DNA from: Deltaproteobacteria bacterium
GTDB lineage: Bacteria; Desulfobacterota; Syntrophobacteria; Syntrophobacterales; Syntrophobacteraceae
Direction: 5' to 3'
Assembly: GCA_021813685.1 (NCBI GenBank)
Contig: JAKAJS010000083.1
Location: forward strand, 17,914 to 81,913
DNA: 64,000 bases
The translations under genes were made by a program, and so were the position numbers. Under the pieces are notes generated by a model that was not told the origin of the DNA, ran no database searches, and saw only the letters and a list, made by a program, of their open reading frames with translations. Positions 7,407-16,717 of the stretch are shown in pieces (the first letter of the stretch is position 1; every line of letters starts with the position of its first letter).

Positions 7407-7435
7407 CGCTTCGCGGGCTTTCTGCCCGCGAAGCG
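7407..7435 (+). terminator. hairpin after rubrerythrin
   Basis: A perfect 12-base inverted repeat, CGCTTCGCGGGC with its complement, around a TTTCT loop, about 60 bases past the stop codon. It lacks a clean U-run, so it may act as a terminator, a Rho-linked barrier or an mRNA-stabilising end. Confidence 0.6.
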
Positions 7436-7671
7436 GTCCATTGATGCTTATTTTCTGAACCTCGCGGTTGAGCAGCTTGATGACCCCGAGGTTATACTAT
7501 TTCCGGCCAGGCTCAGCAGGAGTCTTGCCATTCTTGCGACCCACTCTTTCCAATAGAACTTCTCGATTCCCGACCCTTGAAAATCTGTTTTTCAGTTATC
7601 ATTGTAACCCTTGAGGTGGAATTTTCGTTCGGAGACCATCTTTGCTGCGAATGATTGAGTGAGATGCGGCC

Positions 7672-8217
7672 ATGGAATTTTTTTCAGTTTACGACCAATA
7701 TTATGGCAGGGTCAGGAGTTTCATTCTTGCCTCAGTTCGGGACCAGTGGACGGCGGATGATCTTGCTCAGGAAACTTTTATCCGAGTGGACCAGAACCTT
7801 AACTCGCTAAAAGACCCTTCCAAACTGGCCTCGTGGGTCTTTCGCATTGCACACAACCTTTGCCAGGATTACTTCCGAAGCATGAAGAGAACTTTGTCAA
7901 AGGAATGCGCTTTAGACGAAGCAACGGACCTGTTCAAAGAGGCAAGCGTCCAGAAAAGGCTCGAGCAAAGCGAAATGAGTTCGTGTGTTCAGGATGAGAT
8001 CAGACTCCTTCCCGAATCCCTTCGAAGTGTAATAACACTGTTTGATGTGGCAGAACTCAGTCAGCGAGAAATTGCAGAGACTCTGGGCATTACGGTCGAA
8101 AACGTAAAGGTGAGGCTTCACCGTGCCCGAAAGGAGCTGAAAGTGCTGCTCGATAAGAAATGCGACTTCGAAGTCGATGAAAGAAACGTGCTCGTCTGTG
8201 TGCCTCGGCAGCTGTAA
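7672..8217 (+). CDS. ECF-type RNA polymerase sigma factor, SigZ-like
   Basis: A 181-residue sigma-70-family factor. Region 2 spans residues 5-75 (DQWTADDLAQETFIRV, LASWVFRIAHNLCQDYFR) and region 4 spans 105-160 (LLPESLRSVITLFDVAELSQREIAETLGI). The tail has two cysteines (KKCDFEVDERNVLVC), a feature of the SigZ group. No ribosome site is strong; the ATG at 7672 fits the family start. No anti-sigma gene follows; instead two tiny genes, one Cys-rich and one membrane protein, lie just downstream on the same strand and could be its targets or partners. The stimulus is unknown. Confidence 0.88.
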   Translation: MEFFSVYDQYYGRVRSFILASVRDQWTADDLAQETFIRVDQNLNSLKDPSKLASWVFRIAHNLCQDYFRSMKRTLSKECALDEATDLFKEASVQKRLEQSEMSSCVQDEIRLLPESLRSVITLFDVAELSQREIAETLGITVENVKVRLHRARKELKVLLDKKCDFEVDERNVLVCVPRQL

Positions 8218-8387
8218 GGCTGAAAGATTCAGATATCTCCCTCAAAACATCCGCCGTTTAATCCGGAACCAGGTTTTCAAATCTCCCTCCAAAGTTTGTA
8301 ACCTTTCTCCTCTTCTTTGCGTCTCCATGGCAAATGAGCAGCCCCAACAGACGGGGCAAAATCTCGAAGCGGAAGGAGATGATTTCC

Positions 8388-8591
8388 ATGGCGAATCAAA
8401 ATTCCGAGAAAAACGAAACGCGTTCCTGCTGTTTTGGCGGAATGCAGGAGATGATGCGGCGTATGAGGTCGGAAAGTGGCGGCCTCCGGTGCCCCCTTGG
8501 CGAAAGAATGACCGAGATGATGGAAGGTTGTTGCGGATTTCGGACTCAAAAGGATGATTCGAAAAAGGAGGAGCAGGGCGCCCCGAGATAA
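8388..8591 (+). CDS. small Cys- and Met-rich protein of unknown function
   Basis: A 67-residue protein with a good GGAAGGAG ribosome site. It starts MANQNSEKNETRSCCFGGMQ and carries a CC pair, a lone Cys and a second CC pair among clustered Met and Arg residues (MMRRMRSE, MTEMMEGCCGF). No signal peptide or membrane segment. The Cys/Met pattern is like small soft-metal-binding proteins, but I do not recognise the family. It lies 170 bases after a SigZ-like sigma factor and before a short membrane protein with similar Met/Cys features. Confidence 0.7.
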   Translation: MANQNSEKNETRSCCFGGMQEMMRRMRSESGGLRCPLGERMTEMMEGCCGFRTQKDDSKKEEQGAPR

Positions 8592-8599
8592 CCGATGCC

Positions 8600-8672
8600 G
8601 GTCTGAACCGGGGACTCAACGAGATGCACTCGTCACAGACGAAGCACTCAAATCTGAGAACCGGTTCAGACC
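8600..8672. repeat. perfect 12-base inverted repeat with a 49-base loop
   Basis: GGTCTGAACCGG at 8600-8611 and its exact complement CCGGTTCAGACC at 8661-8672 lie in the gap between the two tiny genes. It could fold as a long hairpin acting as terminator or attenuator, or be a pair of operator half-sites. Confidence 0.65.
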
Positions 8673-8726
8673 TTGCCGACCAGAACAGACGGGGATGAAT
8701 CCGGTTTACAGGACAGGAGGAATGCC

Positions 8727-8927
8727 ATGATTGGCTGCATACCATTCTGGTTTGGGTTTGGATGGTGGTGGATATTCCCAATTTTAATGATAGCTCTCTG
8801 CTTTTTCATGATGCGAGGGTGCATGCGCAGAATGCTTCATGACACATCCACCGCCCGCAGAACTGACATTCGGCCCCGGGCTTCCCGGGATGATCGCTTC
8901 GATATTGATGAGCGCAGGACCGTATAG
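8727..8927 (+). CDS. small single-span membrane protein
   Basis: A 66-residue protein after ACAGGAGGAA. Residues 3-33 form one strongly hydrophobic, Trp-rich segment (PFWFGFGWWWIFPILMIALC), then MRGCMRRML and a charged cytoplasmic tail rich in Arg and Asp. I do not recognise the family; similar short proteins are common near metal-stress loci. Its position after the sigma factor and the Cys/Met-rich gene suggests a small co-regulated group. Confidence 0.68.
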   Translation: MIGCIPFWFGFGWWWIFPILMIALCFFMMRGCMRRMLHDTSTARRTDIRPRASRDDRFDIDERRTV

Positions 8928-9220
8928 AAGGAGAACGACCAACGCAAAACAATCCGGATCCGGTTAGCAGAGAAGGGTTCTTGACGGGTGCGGGATGGGA
9001 GATGATACCAAGCACGCCATCCCTCGACGTGTTCCCGGGTGGACACTAAACTAAACCCCTGAGCGTCTTCCCGCAAGGTTTACGCGTCGAAAAGGCTGGG
9101 CCGAGTCGAAAAAAATGTCTTGAGGAATCTCGAAAAGTTGCCGTGTTTATAACACCACTGTTTGCTTACCAAAACGACAGTTCCGGTGCAATATCTAAAA
9201 CTGACAATCGCTCGGAGTAG
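8928..9220. other. intergenic region, no gene seen
   Basis: About 290 bases between the small membrane protein and the large kinase. No credible short gene, hairpin or sigma-54 site was seen; the AT-rich stretch near 9150-9200 is the likely promoter zone for the kinase gene. Confidence 0.4.
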
Positions 9221-12200
9221 ATGCCCAGGGGGGAGCGGCACGTGAAAAATCCAGGCTCGGGATTCAGGTCATCCGATATGGTTTCGACCTCTCAGCAAAT
9301 TGCGAGCGTCTATTTCGCCGCGGGACTCCTGTGGGTCCTGCTCTCGGACAAAATAACGGGGGTTTTCCTACATAGCCGGATCCTGCTGACTGATGTTTAC
9401 ATGGTCAACGGGTTCGTCTTCGTTTCCGTCTCGGCCGTGCTTATCTATTTTCTGCTCAAACGGCGGGCGCTGCAAATTGCTGGTTTTCAGGAAGAAACGC
9501 GGCTAACGAATTGTAACTATCAAGAGATAGAGGAGCGGCTGCGCCTCTTTATCGAGCATGCACCCGTTTCTTTGGCGATTCTCGATCGCGACATGCGCTA
9601 CGTGAGTGTCAGCCGCCGATGGAACAGGGACTATAAACTGGGGGAGCGCGATGTAATCGGACTCTCTCACTATGAGGTATTTCCCGATATTTCCGAAAAG
9701 TGGAAGGAAATTTACCGCCGGGCGCTTGCGGGCGAGGAGTTGGATTCGCAGACCGGCCATTTTGAGGGAGTAGAAGGGCCTGAGCAGTGGCTGAACTGGG
9801 AAGTGCGGCCATGGTATGGGGCCAACGGAGACATCCGGGGCATAGTGATCTTCACCGAGGATATCACCGAACAAAAACTGTCGAAGTCCGCTCTGGGTAT
9901 AACGCTGAAAAAGCTCCGCCACCTGAACGATGTTTTGAGAGCGATTCGCGAGGTTTCTGCTCTGTTGAACCGGGAGTGCGATGAGCAGCGGCTTTTGAAC
10001 GGAGTTTGTCAATGCCTCCTCGGTGCCCGCGGCTATGTGGCTGTTTGGATTGGCCGACCCGAGGAGCAATCGGGAGAGGTCAAGCCTATCGCCTACGCCG
10101 GTCCCGGCGCGTGCTTTGTCTCGCAGGCGCCGATTCGCTGCGACGATGGTCCGCTGGGCCGGGGCCCCACCGGCACTGCATTGCGGGAGCGACGCCCGGT
10201 GGTGTTCGACGATGTGGCGAGCGATCCGCGTTTTGTGCCCTGGCGGGAACCGGTTGTAGCCGCCGGAGCGGCCTCCATTGCTTCTGTGCCGCTGCTGCAC
10301 CGGGGACGGCTCTTTGGTGTCGTGACGGTAGAGGCCGACCGGGTTAATGCGTTCGGCCCCGAGGAAGTGGAGCTGCTAAGCGACCTGGCAGGGGATGTCG
10401 CCCGCACCCTCCAGGCGCTGGAGGACCAGGGGGAGTTGGTGGCGGCTCATTGCGCGCTGCGGGACTCCGAGGTAAAAATGAGAAGCATCTTCCGCGCCGC
10501 CCCGACAGGCATCGGCCTCAGTTCCAATCGCATCATGCTGGAAGTAAACGAAAGGCTCTGCGAGATGGTGGGCTACCGGCGTGAGGAACTGATCGGCAAA
10601 AGTACGAGAATGCTCTACCCTTCCGAAGAAGATTATGAGTATGTAGGCGGGGAAAAATACCGACAGATGAGGGAGAAGGGAACGTGGACTGTCGAAACGC
10701 GCTTCCTGCGAAAAAGCGGAGATATCATCGATATCCTGATGAGTTCCAGTCCCTTCGATCCGACCGATCTCGCCTCCGGCGTAACGTTTACGGTCCTGGA
10801 CATTACGCGGCAAAAACAGGATCAGGCCGAGTTGTTGAAGCTCTTTCGCCACAATAAGCTCATCCTCGATACGGCACAGGAGGGCATCGTCGGTTTGGAC
10901 ACGGCCGGGAAGGTCACCTTCTCCAATCCTGCCGCTGCGGCGGTGTTCGGCTACTCTGTCGAAGAGTTGCTGGGACGAAATCTGCACCAGCTTGTCCATC
11001 ACACCAAACCCGGCGGAGAGCTTTACCCGGAGAGCGAATGCCCCATGATCCAGGCCCTGAGGACCGGGCAGGTATTCAGTGTGCGCGATGAGATCCTTTA
11101 CAGGAAAGACGGCGCCTGGTTTCATTCGGCCTACTCAACGAGTCCGATAGAAGAAAACGGCGCAATAACGGGCGCAGTCGTAACTCTGCGGGACATAACC
11201 GCACGCAGGCAGGCGGAGGAAAGACTCACCGAATCCGAGAAAAGGCATCGGGCGCTCTTTGAAAACATGGTTTCCGGTTTTGTGCTTTTTGAGGTCGTAC
11301 AGGACGAGCGAGGCGTTCCGGTCGATCTCATCATCCTCACGGCCAATAAGGGCTTTGAGGCGATCTCCGGGTTGAAGGTTTCCGGTGTCGCCGGCAAACG
11401 ATTGACACACGTGTTGCCGGGTATCGAAAAAGATGGAGCCGATTGGATCGGTGTTTACGGGAAAGTGGCGTTGACCGGTGAGCCACAACAGTTTGAGAAA
11501 GGGTCGGAGTTGCTTGGGGTTTGTCTTTCCGTTACAGCCTACCGGGCAGGGCCGGGGCAATGCTGCGTTACCTTCCAGGACATCACCGAGCGCAAGCGTT
11601 CCGAAGAAGAACGGGCACGTGTTGAGGCTCAGCTGCGCCAGGCCCAGAAGATGGAAGCCCTGGGCACGCTCGCTGGGGGCGTAGCCCATGATTTCAACAA
11701 TATTCTTAATATCATCATGGGCTATACGGAACTTTCCAAAATGGAGATCGGGGATGGGAGCCTGGTAGCCCAAAACCTCGAGGAAGTGTTTGCCGCGAGC
11801 ACGAGGGCCAAGGAGTTGGTGCAGCAAATTCTCGCTTTCAGCCGCCGGTCGGAAAACCGGAAATTATCCCTGCAACCGGGCATAGTCGTAAAAGAGGCCA
11901 TGAAAATGCTACGGCCCTCCCTGCCGTCGACCATTGAAATCCAAACGGAAGTGCTCGGCAGATCCCTCGTGCTTGCCGACCCCACTCAACTGCACCAGGT
12001 GCTGATGAATCTGTGCACCAACGCCGCGCACGCGATGCGGGATAAAGGCGGGGTGCTGGAGGTGAGGCTGGAGGATAGAGTGCTGGGAGATGATGAGGCG
12101 CGGCATTACGACGGCCTGCAGCCGGGCGGATATGTGGAACTGAGAGTCAGGGACACCGGAGCAGGCATCGAACCGGGCATCATCGATTCGATTTTCGACC

Positions 12201-12808
12201 CCTTTTTCACGACCAAAAAACAGGGGGAGGGAACCGGGCTCGGCCTGTCTGTCGTTCACGGAATCGTAAAAAGCCACGGGGGAGCCATTAGCGTTCAGAG
12301 CACTCTTGGAGAGGGGACTGCGTTTACCGTACTCATTCCCGCCCTTCCGGAAAACCACCCGCACGAAGAAAAAGCGACTTCCCACCATCTTCCCCGGGGC
12401 CATGAACGTATCCTCGTGGTCGACGATGAACCCGTGCTGGTGAAGATGGTAGGAAGGCTGCTCTCAAACCTCGGCTACGAAGTGGTTACCCGCACGGGCG
12501 GAATGGAAGCCCTGGAAATCTTGAGGCAGCGGTCCGACGCAAAACCGTTCGACCTGGTGATTACCGATATGACTATGCCCCATCTTACCGGCGAGAACCT
12601 TGTTCGTGAGCTTTCCAACTCCGGGGTTGCCGTTCCGGTAATCCTCATGACCGGCTTCAGCGAAAAAATCGATGTCGAAAAGGCAAAAACCCTGGGGATT
12701 GAGGGGTTTCTCATGAAGCCGATTGTCTCCAAAGATATCGCCGAGACGATCCGAAAGGTTCTCGACCGGCAGATACTCCGAGATGGAAACCTTGAAGTGC
12801 TCGGGTGA
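9221..12808 (+). CDS. hybrid sensor histidine kinase, multi-PAS/GAF with receiver domain
   Basis: A membrane-anchored kinase of 1195 residues. Two N-terminal hydrophobic segments (about residues 24-45 and 57-83) are followed by PAS (about 100-225), GAF (about 245-400), three more PAS domains (about 410-530, 535-660, 665-790), a HisKA domain with phospho-acceptor His near 822 ([13 protein letters not shown]), an HATPase domain ending with [20 protein letters not shown], and a receiver domain (ILVVDDEP, Asp in [12 protein letters not shown]). The order marks a phosphorelay-type hybrid kinase sensing several intracellular cues. ATG 9221 follows GGAG closely; a GTG at 9242 has a better GGGGGGAG site and is a real alternative. 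No response regulator lies next to it. Confidence 0.92.
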   Translation: MPRGERHVKNPGSGFRSSDMVSTSQQIASVYFAAGLLWVLLSDKITGVFLHSRILLTDVYMVNGFVFVSVSAVLIYFLLKRRALQIAGFQEETRLTNCNYQEIEERLRLFIEHAPVSLAILDRDMRYVSVSRRWNRDYKLGERDVIGLSHYEVFPDISEKWKEIYRRALAGEELDSQTGHFEGVEGPEQWLNWEVRPWYGANGDIRGIVIFTEDITEQKLSKSALGITLKKLRHLNDVLRAIREVSALLNRECDEQRLLNGVCQCLLGARGYVAVWIGRPEEQSGEVKPIAYAGPGACFVSQAPIRCDDGPLGRGPTGTALRERRPVVFDDVASDPRFVPWREPVVAAGAASIASVPLLHRGRLFGVVTVEADRVNAFGPEEVELLSDLAGDVARTLQALEDQGELVAAHCALRDSEVKMRSIFRAAPTGIGLSSNRIMLEVNERLCEMVGYRREELIGKSTRMLYPSEEDYEYVGGEKYRQMREKGTWTVETRFLRKSGDIIDILMSSSPFDPTDLASGVTFTVLDITRQKQDQAELLKLFRHNKLILDTAQEGIVGLDTAGKVTFSNPAAAAVFGYSVEELLGRNLHQLVHHTKPGGELYPESECPMIQALRTGQVFSVRDEILYRKDGAWFHSAYSTSPIEENGAITGAVVTLRDITARRQAEERLTESEKRHRALFENMVSGFVLFEVVQDERGVPVDLIILTANKGFEAISGLKVSGVAGKRLTHVLPGIEKDGADWIGVYGKVALTGEPQQFEKGSELLGVCLSVTAYRAGPGQCCVTFQDITERKRSEEERARVEAQLRQAQKMEALGTLAGGVAHDFNNILNIIMGYTELSKMEIGDGSLVAQNLEEVFAASTRAKELVQQILAFSRRSENRKLSLQPGIVVKEAMKMLRPSLPSTIEIQTEVLGRSLVLADPTQLHQVLMNLCTNAAHAMRDKGGVLEVRLEDRVLGDDEARHYDGLQPGGYVELRVRDTGAGIEPGIIDSIFDPFFTTKKQGEGTGLGLSVVHGIVKSHGGAISVQSTLGEGTAFTVLIPALPENHPHEEKATSHHLPRGHERILVVDDEPVLVKMVGRLLSNLGYEVVTRTGGMEALEILRQRSDAKPFDLVITDMTMPHLTGENLVRELSNSGVAVPVILMTGFSEKIDVEKAKTLGIEGFLMKPIVSKDIAETIRKVLDRQILRDGNLEVLG

Positions 12809-12944
12809 ACCGGGCGCCGGTCCATTTCTAGTAAACCGACGCCTAATGCTCTCCGTTGCATTGAGATAGACTCCGACTTACCTTTGATCATATTTGCTCT
12901 GTTTGATGCTCCCCCATTTCCCGATCATACAAAAAGGAGTCAAT

Positions 12945-13667
12945 ATGAAGCTGAGTCAAAAACTTGCGGCTGAGTTTATCGGAACTTTCTGGCTTGTCTT
13001 CGGTGGATGCGGGAGCGCGGTCCTTGCGGCCGCCTTCCCCAAACTCGGCATCGGCTTTCTCGGAGTGGCACTGGCCTTCGGCCTTACGCTCCTCACCATG
13101 GCCTATACAATCGGACATATCTCGGGTTGCCACATCAATCCGGCCGTTTCCATCGGTTTATGGGCCGGGAAGCGCTTTCCCGCCTCAGACCTGTTGCCCT
13201 ATATCATCGCCCAGGTGGCAGGGGCTATTCTGGCCTCCTCGGTCCTCTACGTGATCGCCAGCGGAGTACCGACTTTTCAACTGAGCAACGGGTTTGCGAC
13301 AAACGGCTACGGAGCCCATTCGCCGGGAGGATATCCTCTTTTGTCCTGCTTTGTCTCCGAGTTTGTTCTGACGTTCATGTTTCTCATCATCATCATGGGC
13401 TCGACCCACGGAAATGCGCCCAAAGGGTTCGCCCCCATCGCCATCGGCCTGGGGTTGACTCTTATCCACCTTATCGGGATCCCTGTGACCAACCTTTCGG
13501 TCAACCCCGCCCGCAGCACGGGGCCGGCTCTTTATGTGGGAGGATGGGCGCTTCAGCAGCTCTGGCTGTTCTGGGTCGCCCCGATTCTGGGCGGAGCAGT
13601 GGGCGGGATCGTCTATAGAATTCTGGCACCCGAGGTTGCCGCCGAACCCGACGTTGTAGGCGGATAG
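12945..13667 (+). CDS. aqpZ: aquaporin Z-type water channel
   Basis: A 240-residue major intrinsic protein in the inner membrane with six membrane segments and both NPA boxes (HINPAVS with Asn 65; SVNPARS with Asn 187). The residues flanking the second box ([10 protein letters not shown]) and the His in [11 protein letters not shown] fit the water-selective AqpZ group rather than glycerol facilitators. AAAAAGGAG precedes the ATG at 12945; the frame is open 51 bases earlier without support. It stands alone between the sensor kinase and convergent murB. Confidence 0.95.
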   Translation: MKLSQKLAAEFIGTFWLVFGGCGSAVLAAAFPKLGIGFLGVALAFGLTLLTMAYTIGHISGCHINPAVSIGLWAGKRFPASDLLPYIIAQVAGAILASSVLYVIASGVPTFQLSNGFATNGYGAHSPGGYPLLSCFVSEFVLTFMFLIIIMGSTHGNAPKGFAPIAIGLGLTLIHLIGIPVTNLSVNPARSTGPALYVGGWALQQLWLFWVAPILGGAVGGIVYRILAPEVAAEPDVVGG

Positions 13668-13699
13668 CCCCCTCTGCGGGAGAGATCGGAAGGGAGAGG

Positions 13700-14785
13700 T
13701 CACCGCCTGCCAGACGCCAGGCACGAAGGGGGGAAACCGATCAGGCGTACCTCCGGTTCGAGAACAACGCCGAATTTTTCTCTTACCGCTCCCTGCACCT
13801 CTTCTGCAAAATCAACTATTTCCAGTGCAGTGGCTCCGCTGTGGGCGATAAGGATGAGCGCATGCTTCGGGGACAGGCCCACGTTGCCTTTCCGGTAGCC
13901 TGGGGAGAAGCCGGCGTTTTGTATGAGAGCTGCTGCGGCAACCTTCACCTCGCCGGTATCCAGCGGCCAGGATGAGCAGGTGCAAACTCCCGCTTTTTTA
14001 ACACCTTGCTCTGCCTCTTCGAAGCGCTCCGCGGATAAAACGGGGTTTTTAAAAAAGGAGCCGGCGCATCGGAAGTATTCGTGATCCCTGCGCATCAGGA
14101 GCCCTTTGGCCGCCCTGATGTCCATGACTCTATCCCGCACTTGTCGAATGGTCAAATCCGGGGCCCCCCCGAGTTGTCCTGTCAGGGTGCCCCGGACAAT
14201 GGCGGGTTTTCCGTGCCTTTTCAGCCTGAATGTCACGCCGGTTATCATGTACTTGCCTTCGGCAGTGGAATTGAAGATGCTCGTGCGGTATCCGAAGCGG
14301 CAGTCTTCGTTTTCGAGAAGAACCGCTTTCCCTGTTTTGATCTCCAGTGCCCTGATTGCGGCGATTGTTTCAGAAACCTCCTGGCCGTAAGCCCCGACAT
14401 TTTGCACCGGACACGCCCCGACGGCGCCCGGAATGCCTGAAAGGCATTCTATTCCCTGCAGGTCTTCTGAGACGCACCAGTCCACGAATTCCTGCCAGGA
14501 TTCGCCTGAGCATGCATGGATAAGGCAGTAGGCGCCTTCCGGTCGGGATGTGATGCCCCTTATGCCGTTTTTAATGACGAGACCGGGGAAACCCTCGTCG
14601 TTTATGAGCACATTGCTCCCGCCGCCCAAAATGAGAACGGGGCAGCCACGCTTTTCGGCAAACTCCAGGGCTTCCAGCGCGTGGGCTTCCGAGTCGGCCG
14701 ACACAAAATATTTCGCCGGCCCTCCTACCCCAAACGTAGTGAGCGGCCCCATCGGAAAATTCTCTTCGACCTTAAACGACCTCAT
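13700..14785 (-). CDS. murB: UDP-N-acetylenolpyruvoylglucosamine reductase MurB
   Basis: A 361-residue MurB, which reduces UDP-GlcNAc-enolpyruvate to UDP-MurNAc with NADPH in the cytoplasm, an early step of peptidoglycan synthesis. The FAD-binding stretch TTFGVGGPAKYFV opens the protein, followed by GGGSNVLINDEGFPG, the loop GIPGAVGACPVQNVGAYGQEV, FGYRTSIF and the catalytic region CAGSFFKNP with the Ser acid; the C-terminal Glu motif LEPEVRLIG is present. It is slightly long because of an extra segment around residues 205-225. It lies away from any mur cluster and converges on aqpZ. Confidence 0.96.
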   Translation of the reverse strand: MRSFKVEENFPMGPLTTFGVGGPAKYFVSADSEAHALEALEFAEKRGCPVLILGGGSNVLINDEGFPGLVIKNGIRGITSRPEGAYCLIHACSGESWQEFVDWCVSEDLQGIECLSGIPGAVGACPVQNVGAYGQEVSETIAAIRALEIKTGKAVLLENEDCRFGYRTSIFNSTAEGKYMITGVTFRLKRHGKPAIVRGTLTGQLGGAPDLTIRQVRDRVMDIRAAKGLLMRRDHEYFRCAGSFFKNPVLSAERFEEAEQGVKKAGVCTCSSWPLDTGEVKVAAAALIQNAGFSPGYRKGNVGLSPKHALILIAHSGATALEIVDFAEEVQGAVREKFGVVLEPEVRLIGFPPSCLASGRR

Positions 14786-15222
14786 CTCTTAGAACTCGAC
14801 CGGAGGAATCGATAATGTTCCTGTCGCATTGAATTCCCTTTCTTTCGTTGTGCCAAAGCCTTCGAGAAACCTCTCCTGAGAAGTAATCATCTACGCAACT
14901 TTTTTTTCGGGATCACGGCTTCCTTACAGAAAGCTCGGCGTTGTAAAGATAATAGCCTCCATCACGGGATTGCACAAGCAGTCCTGTGCTTTAGCGCCTC
15001 CCGGCCGGGAATCCTTTCAATTCACAGATCATTCTGGCATGTGGTTCGGGACCAAGCGGGAGGGAGCGGGTGAGTCTTCAACCAGTCGGCGTTCTTTCCG
15101 AAATTACGGGCGCTCGAACCAGATCCCATGGCTTCCTGCGGCCTGCCGATCAAAAGCGCACCCGAAGGCTCTAAGCTTTCTCGCTATGTCTTTGTATCGG
15201 AATCCGGCAAGCCGTCCCATCT
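14786..15222. other. intergenic region with a decayed hicA at its right end
   Basis: Apart from the hicA remnant at 15104-15220 I see no gene in this stretch. AT-rich sequence at 14880-14960 may hold the murB promoter. Confidence 0.4.
15104..15220 (-). pseudogene. hicA: hicA-like mRNA interferase toxin, truncated
   Basis: Minus-strand reading from the ATG at 15220 gives 38 residues with the HicA pattern: GRLAGFRYKDIARKLRAFGC, then DRQAAGSHGIWF including the catalytic His in GSH, then a TAA. Intact HicA proteins run 60-80 residues with a second strand and helix after this His; neither is recognisable in any frame downstream. It directly follows a HicB-like antitoxin gene (2-base gap). HicA toxins cleave mRNA; this copy is very likely inactive. 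Confidence 0.7.
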
Positions 15223-15468
15223 TCAAGAATTCACGATGAGGCGATAATCGAAGGAATCGCCTACACTCGACAACTCGGGATCGCCGGAACGCTCCCTATG
15301 GGCCTCAATAAGCTTTCCAGCCACATCTCGTGCCATTTCCAAAGTCTCAGTGGCCGTACGGCCTTGGGCATCGAGCCCCGGCACCTCCCGGGATGTGGCG
15401 AGATCCACTCCCTCAGGGAGTTTCTCGATGTGGCTTTTGATTATTCGTTCCATGACGTTCGTCCCCAT
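15223..15468 (-). CDS. hicB: HicB-like antitoxin, partner toxin decayed
   Basis: An 81-residue protein with the partial RNase H-like HicB core: ATSREVPGLDAQGRTATETLEMARD, then AGKLIEAHRE. HicB binds and blocks HicA and often represses the operon. The C-terminal DNA-binding part seen in longer HicB proteins is absent. ATG 15468 lacks a good ribosome site; ATG 15453, preceded by GGGGAC, may be the real start. The cognate hicA next to it is truncated, so this is probably an orphan antitoxin, possibly one able to neutralise related toxins such as the pair at 16095-16501. Confidence 0.72.
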   Translation of the reverse strand: MGTNVMERIIKSHIEKLPEGVDLATSREVPGLDAQGRTATETLEMARDVAGKLIEAHRERSGDPELSSVGDSFDYRLIVNS

Positions 15469-15550
15469 GGTGAAAGAGAACGCCGAATTTTATTCGGCCG
15501 GTGGAATTTGTGCCGCTTGCTGGCCACACCCACCCCAAGGGATACTACGT

Positions 15551-15635
15551 GACTGAGACCACCGGGGATGCCACGGGCGCCCGTTTCTACACTCAACCCC
15601 CGGGGAATACCATGCGATCTGGGACAATGGGGGAG
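15551..15635 (+). repeat. dispersed repeat, copy 1
   Basis: Starts TGAGACCACCGGGGATGCC and includes GCGCCCGTTTCTACACT, then GGGGAATACC. It is clearly related to the copies at 15901-15993 (same strand) and 16608-16700 (opposite strand). Confidence 0.7.
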
Positions 15636-15770
15636 GGGGCAGGGTAATCAGTTGACCTCCGCTCAACAGAAAAACATCAAAAACAGGGGCAAAATCACGA
15701 TAGTGAGTTAATGATTCCGAGTACTTAGCGATGGCACCTTTTTGTAAATACCAATAATGCCGGGTAGTTC

Positions 15771-15849
15771 ATTTAGTCAGACCCCGGATGCCCAGCCGGA
15801 TGCCCAGCCGGATGCCGGATGCCCACATTTAGTCAGACCCCGCATGCCC
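15771..15849. repeat. short direct repeats (ATTTAGTCAGACCCC plus GGATGCC units)
   Basis: ATTTAGTCAGACCCCG occurs at 15771 and again at 15827, each followed by a GATGCCC or CATGCCC stretch. Between and after them GGATGCC/CAGCC units recur at short intervals up to about 15880. It looks like slipped-strand or element-end sequence. Confidence 0.65.
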
Positions 15850-15900
15850 GGATGCCGGGGGGCGGATGCCGGGACCGGATGCGTGGAAATCGTTGTGATG

Positions 15901-15993
15901 GTTGAGACCACCGGGATGCCACGGACGCCCGTTTCCACACTGCATCTCCTGAGGGATACCCAGTGGATCGAGACCATGGAGGATCCCTCAGCC
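15901..15993 (+). repeat. dispersed repeat, copy 2 (left inverted flank of hicBA)
   Basis: Reads TGAGACCACCGGGATGCCAC, then CGCCCGTTTCCACACT, GAGGGATACC and GATCGAGACCATGG. The last part matches the end of copy 3 (GATCGGGACCATGTGG). It lies about 100 bases before hicB, in opposite orientation to copy 3. Confidence 0.7.
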
Positions 15994-16094
15994 AAATTGT
16001 GAAATCGGATTTTGACAAGATCAGTCTTTTAGCTATATTGGAATTAACAGTGGTAAAATATGACCAAACAACCAAGCGGAGCCGGAGAGAGCGC

Positions 16095-16319
16095 ATGGAG
16101 ATCAAACTGACTGCCGTCTTTCGGAAAGTAACGGAAGGCTACATAGGGTTTGTGGAAGAATTACCGGGGGCCAACACACAGGGAGCTACACTCGAGGAAA
16201 CACGAGAAAACTTGCGAGAGGCCATCCAATTGATGCTAGAAGCCAATCGCCTGCTTTCGGAGGAATCTCTTTCCGGGCAAGAGGTCATTCGCGAACTGTT
16301 GGTGAACTGCGCGGCATGA
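16095..16319 (+). CDS. hicB: HicB-family antitoxin
   Basis: A 74-residue protein starting MEIKLTAVFRKVTEGYIGFV, followed by ELPGANTQGATLEETRENLREAI, the partial RNase H-like core of short HicB antitoxins. It binds the toxin encoded by the next gene and blocks its RNase activity. The frame is open to 15963, but the ATG at 16095 after GGAGAGAGC matches homologue starts. It overlaps hicA by four bases (ATGA), typical translational coupling. The order antitoxin-toxin is the hicBA arrangement. Confidence 0.86.
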   Translation: MEIKLTAVFRKVTEGYIGFVEELPGANTQGATLEETRENLREAIQLMLEANRLLSEESLSGQEVIRELLVNCAA

Positions 16320-16501
16320 AACGCCGTGACCTAATTCGACTCTTGGAAACTCACGGCTGCAGATTGCTGCGTGAAGGCAGCAATCATTCTGTGTATTTCA
16401 ATCCCGCAAAAAGCAAAATATCGACGGTGCCCAGGCACCGCGAAATCAATGAGGACCTTGCCCGAAAGATTTGCCGCGATCTGGACATCCCGCCAACTTG
16501 A
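16316..16501 (+). CDS. hicA: HicA-family mRNA interferase toxin
   Basis: A 61-residue protein with the whole double-stranded-RNA-binding-like HicA fold: KRRDLIRLLETHGCRLLREG, the catalytic His in GSNHSVYFNP, then STVPRHREINEDLARKICRD. HicA cleaves mRNA independently of the ribosome and halts growth when free of HicB. It is translationally coupled to the upstream antitoxin and appears intact. The pair lies between two inverted copies of a ~90-base dispersed repeat. Confidence 0.88.
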   Translation: MKRRDLIRLLETHGCRLLREGSNHSVYFNPAKSKISTVPRHREINEDLARKICRDLDIPPT

Positions 16502-16607
16502 AGCCAATAATTTGAAACCCCAGCCTGACACCCCCTCGTTGATCGCAAGTCAGGGAGTAGGCCTCAGATAAATCCATGTGCTTCATGAATTTCAGCCTGC
16601 CCCGCCT

Positions 16608-16700
16608 GAGGCATCCCACATGGTCCCGATCACAGAGGATGCCCTGGGGGTCGAGTGTGGAAACGGGCGCCTGCGCAATCCTACGTGGTCTCAGTCATGG
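16608..16700 (-). repeat. dispersed repeat, copy 3 (right inverted flank of hicBA)
   Basis: On the minus strand it reads TGAGACCACGTAGGATTGCG, then GCGCCCGTTTCCACACTC, CCCCCAGGGCATCC and GATCGGGACCATGTGG. With copy 2 it brackets hicBA as inverted repeats about 610 bases apart, and it ends just before the P1-peptidase fragment. Confidence 0.7.
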
Positions 16701-16717
16701 AGCATCTCTCGGAGGTC

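Larger units (their letters stand above)
15469..16094. other. repeat-rich intergenic zone
   Basis: About 630 bases without a credible gene. It holds two direct copies of a dispersed repeat (15551-15635 and 15901-15993) and a cluster of short GGATGCC repeats (15771-15849). A TTGACA-like -35 box is seen near 16013, with an AT-rich stretch before hicB that may drive it. Confidence 0.55.

Noticed and set aside
13007..13618. Long +3 frame inside aqpZ
   Set aside because: A shadow frame of the aquaporin gene with Arg/His/Pro-rich product.
15771..15880. Possible CRISPR array
   Set aside because: The repeated units are short and irregular, with no constant spacer length and no cas genes nearby.
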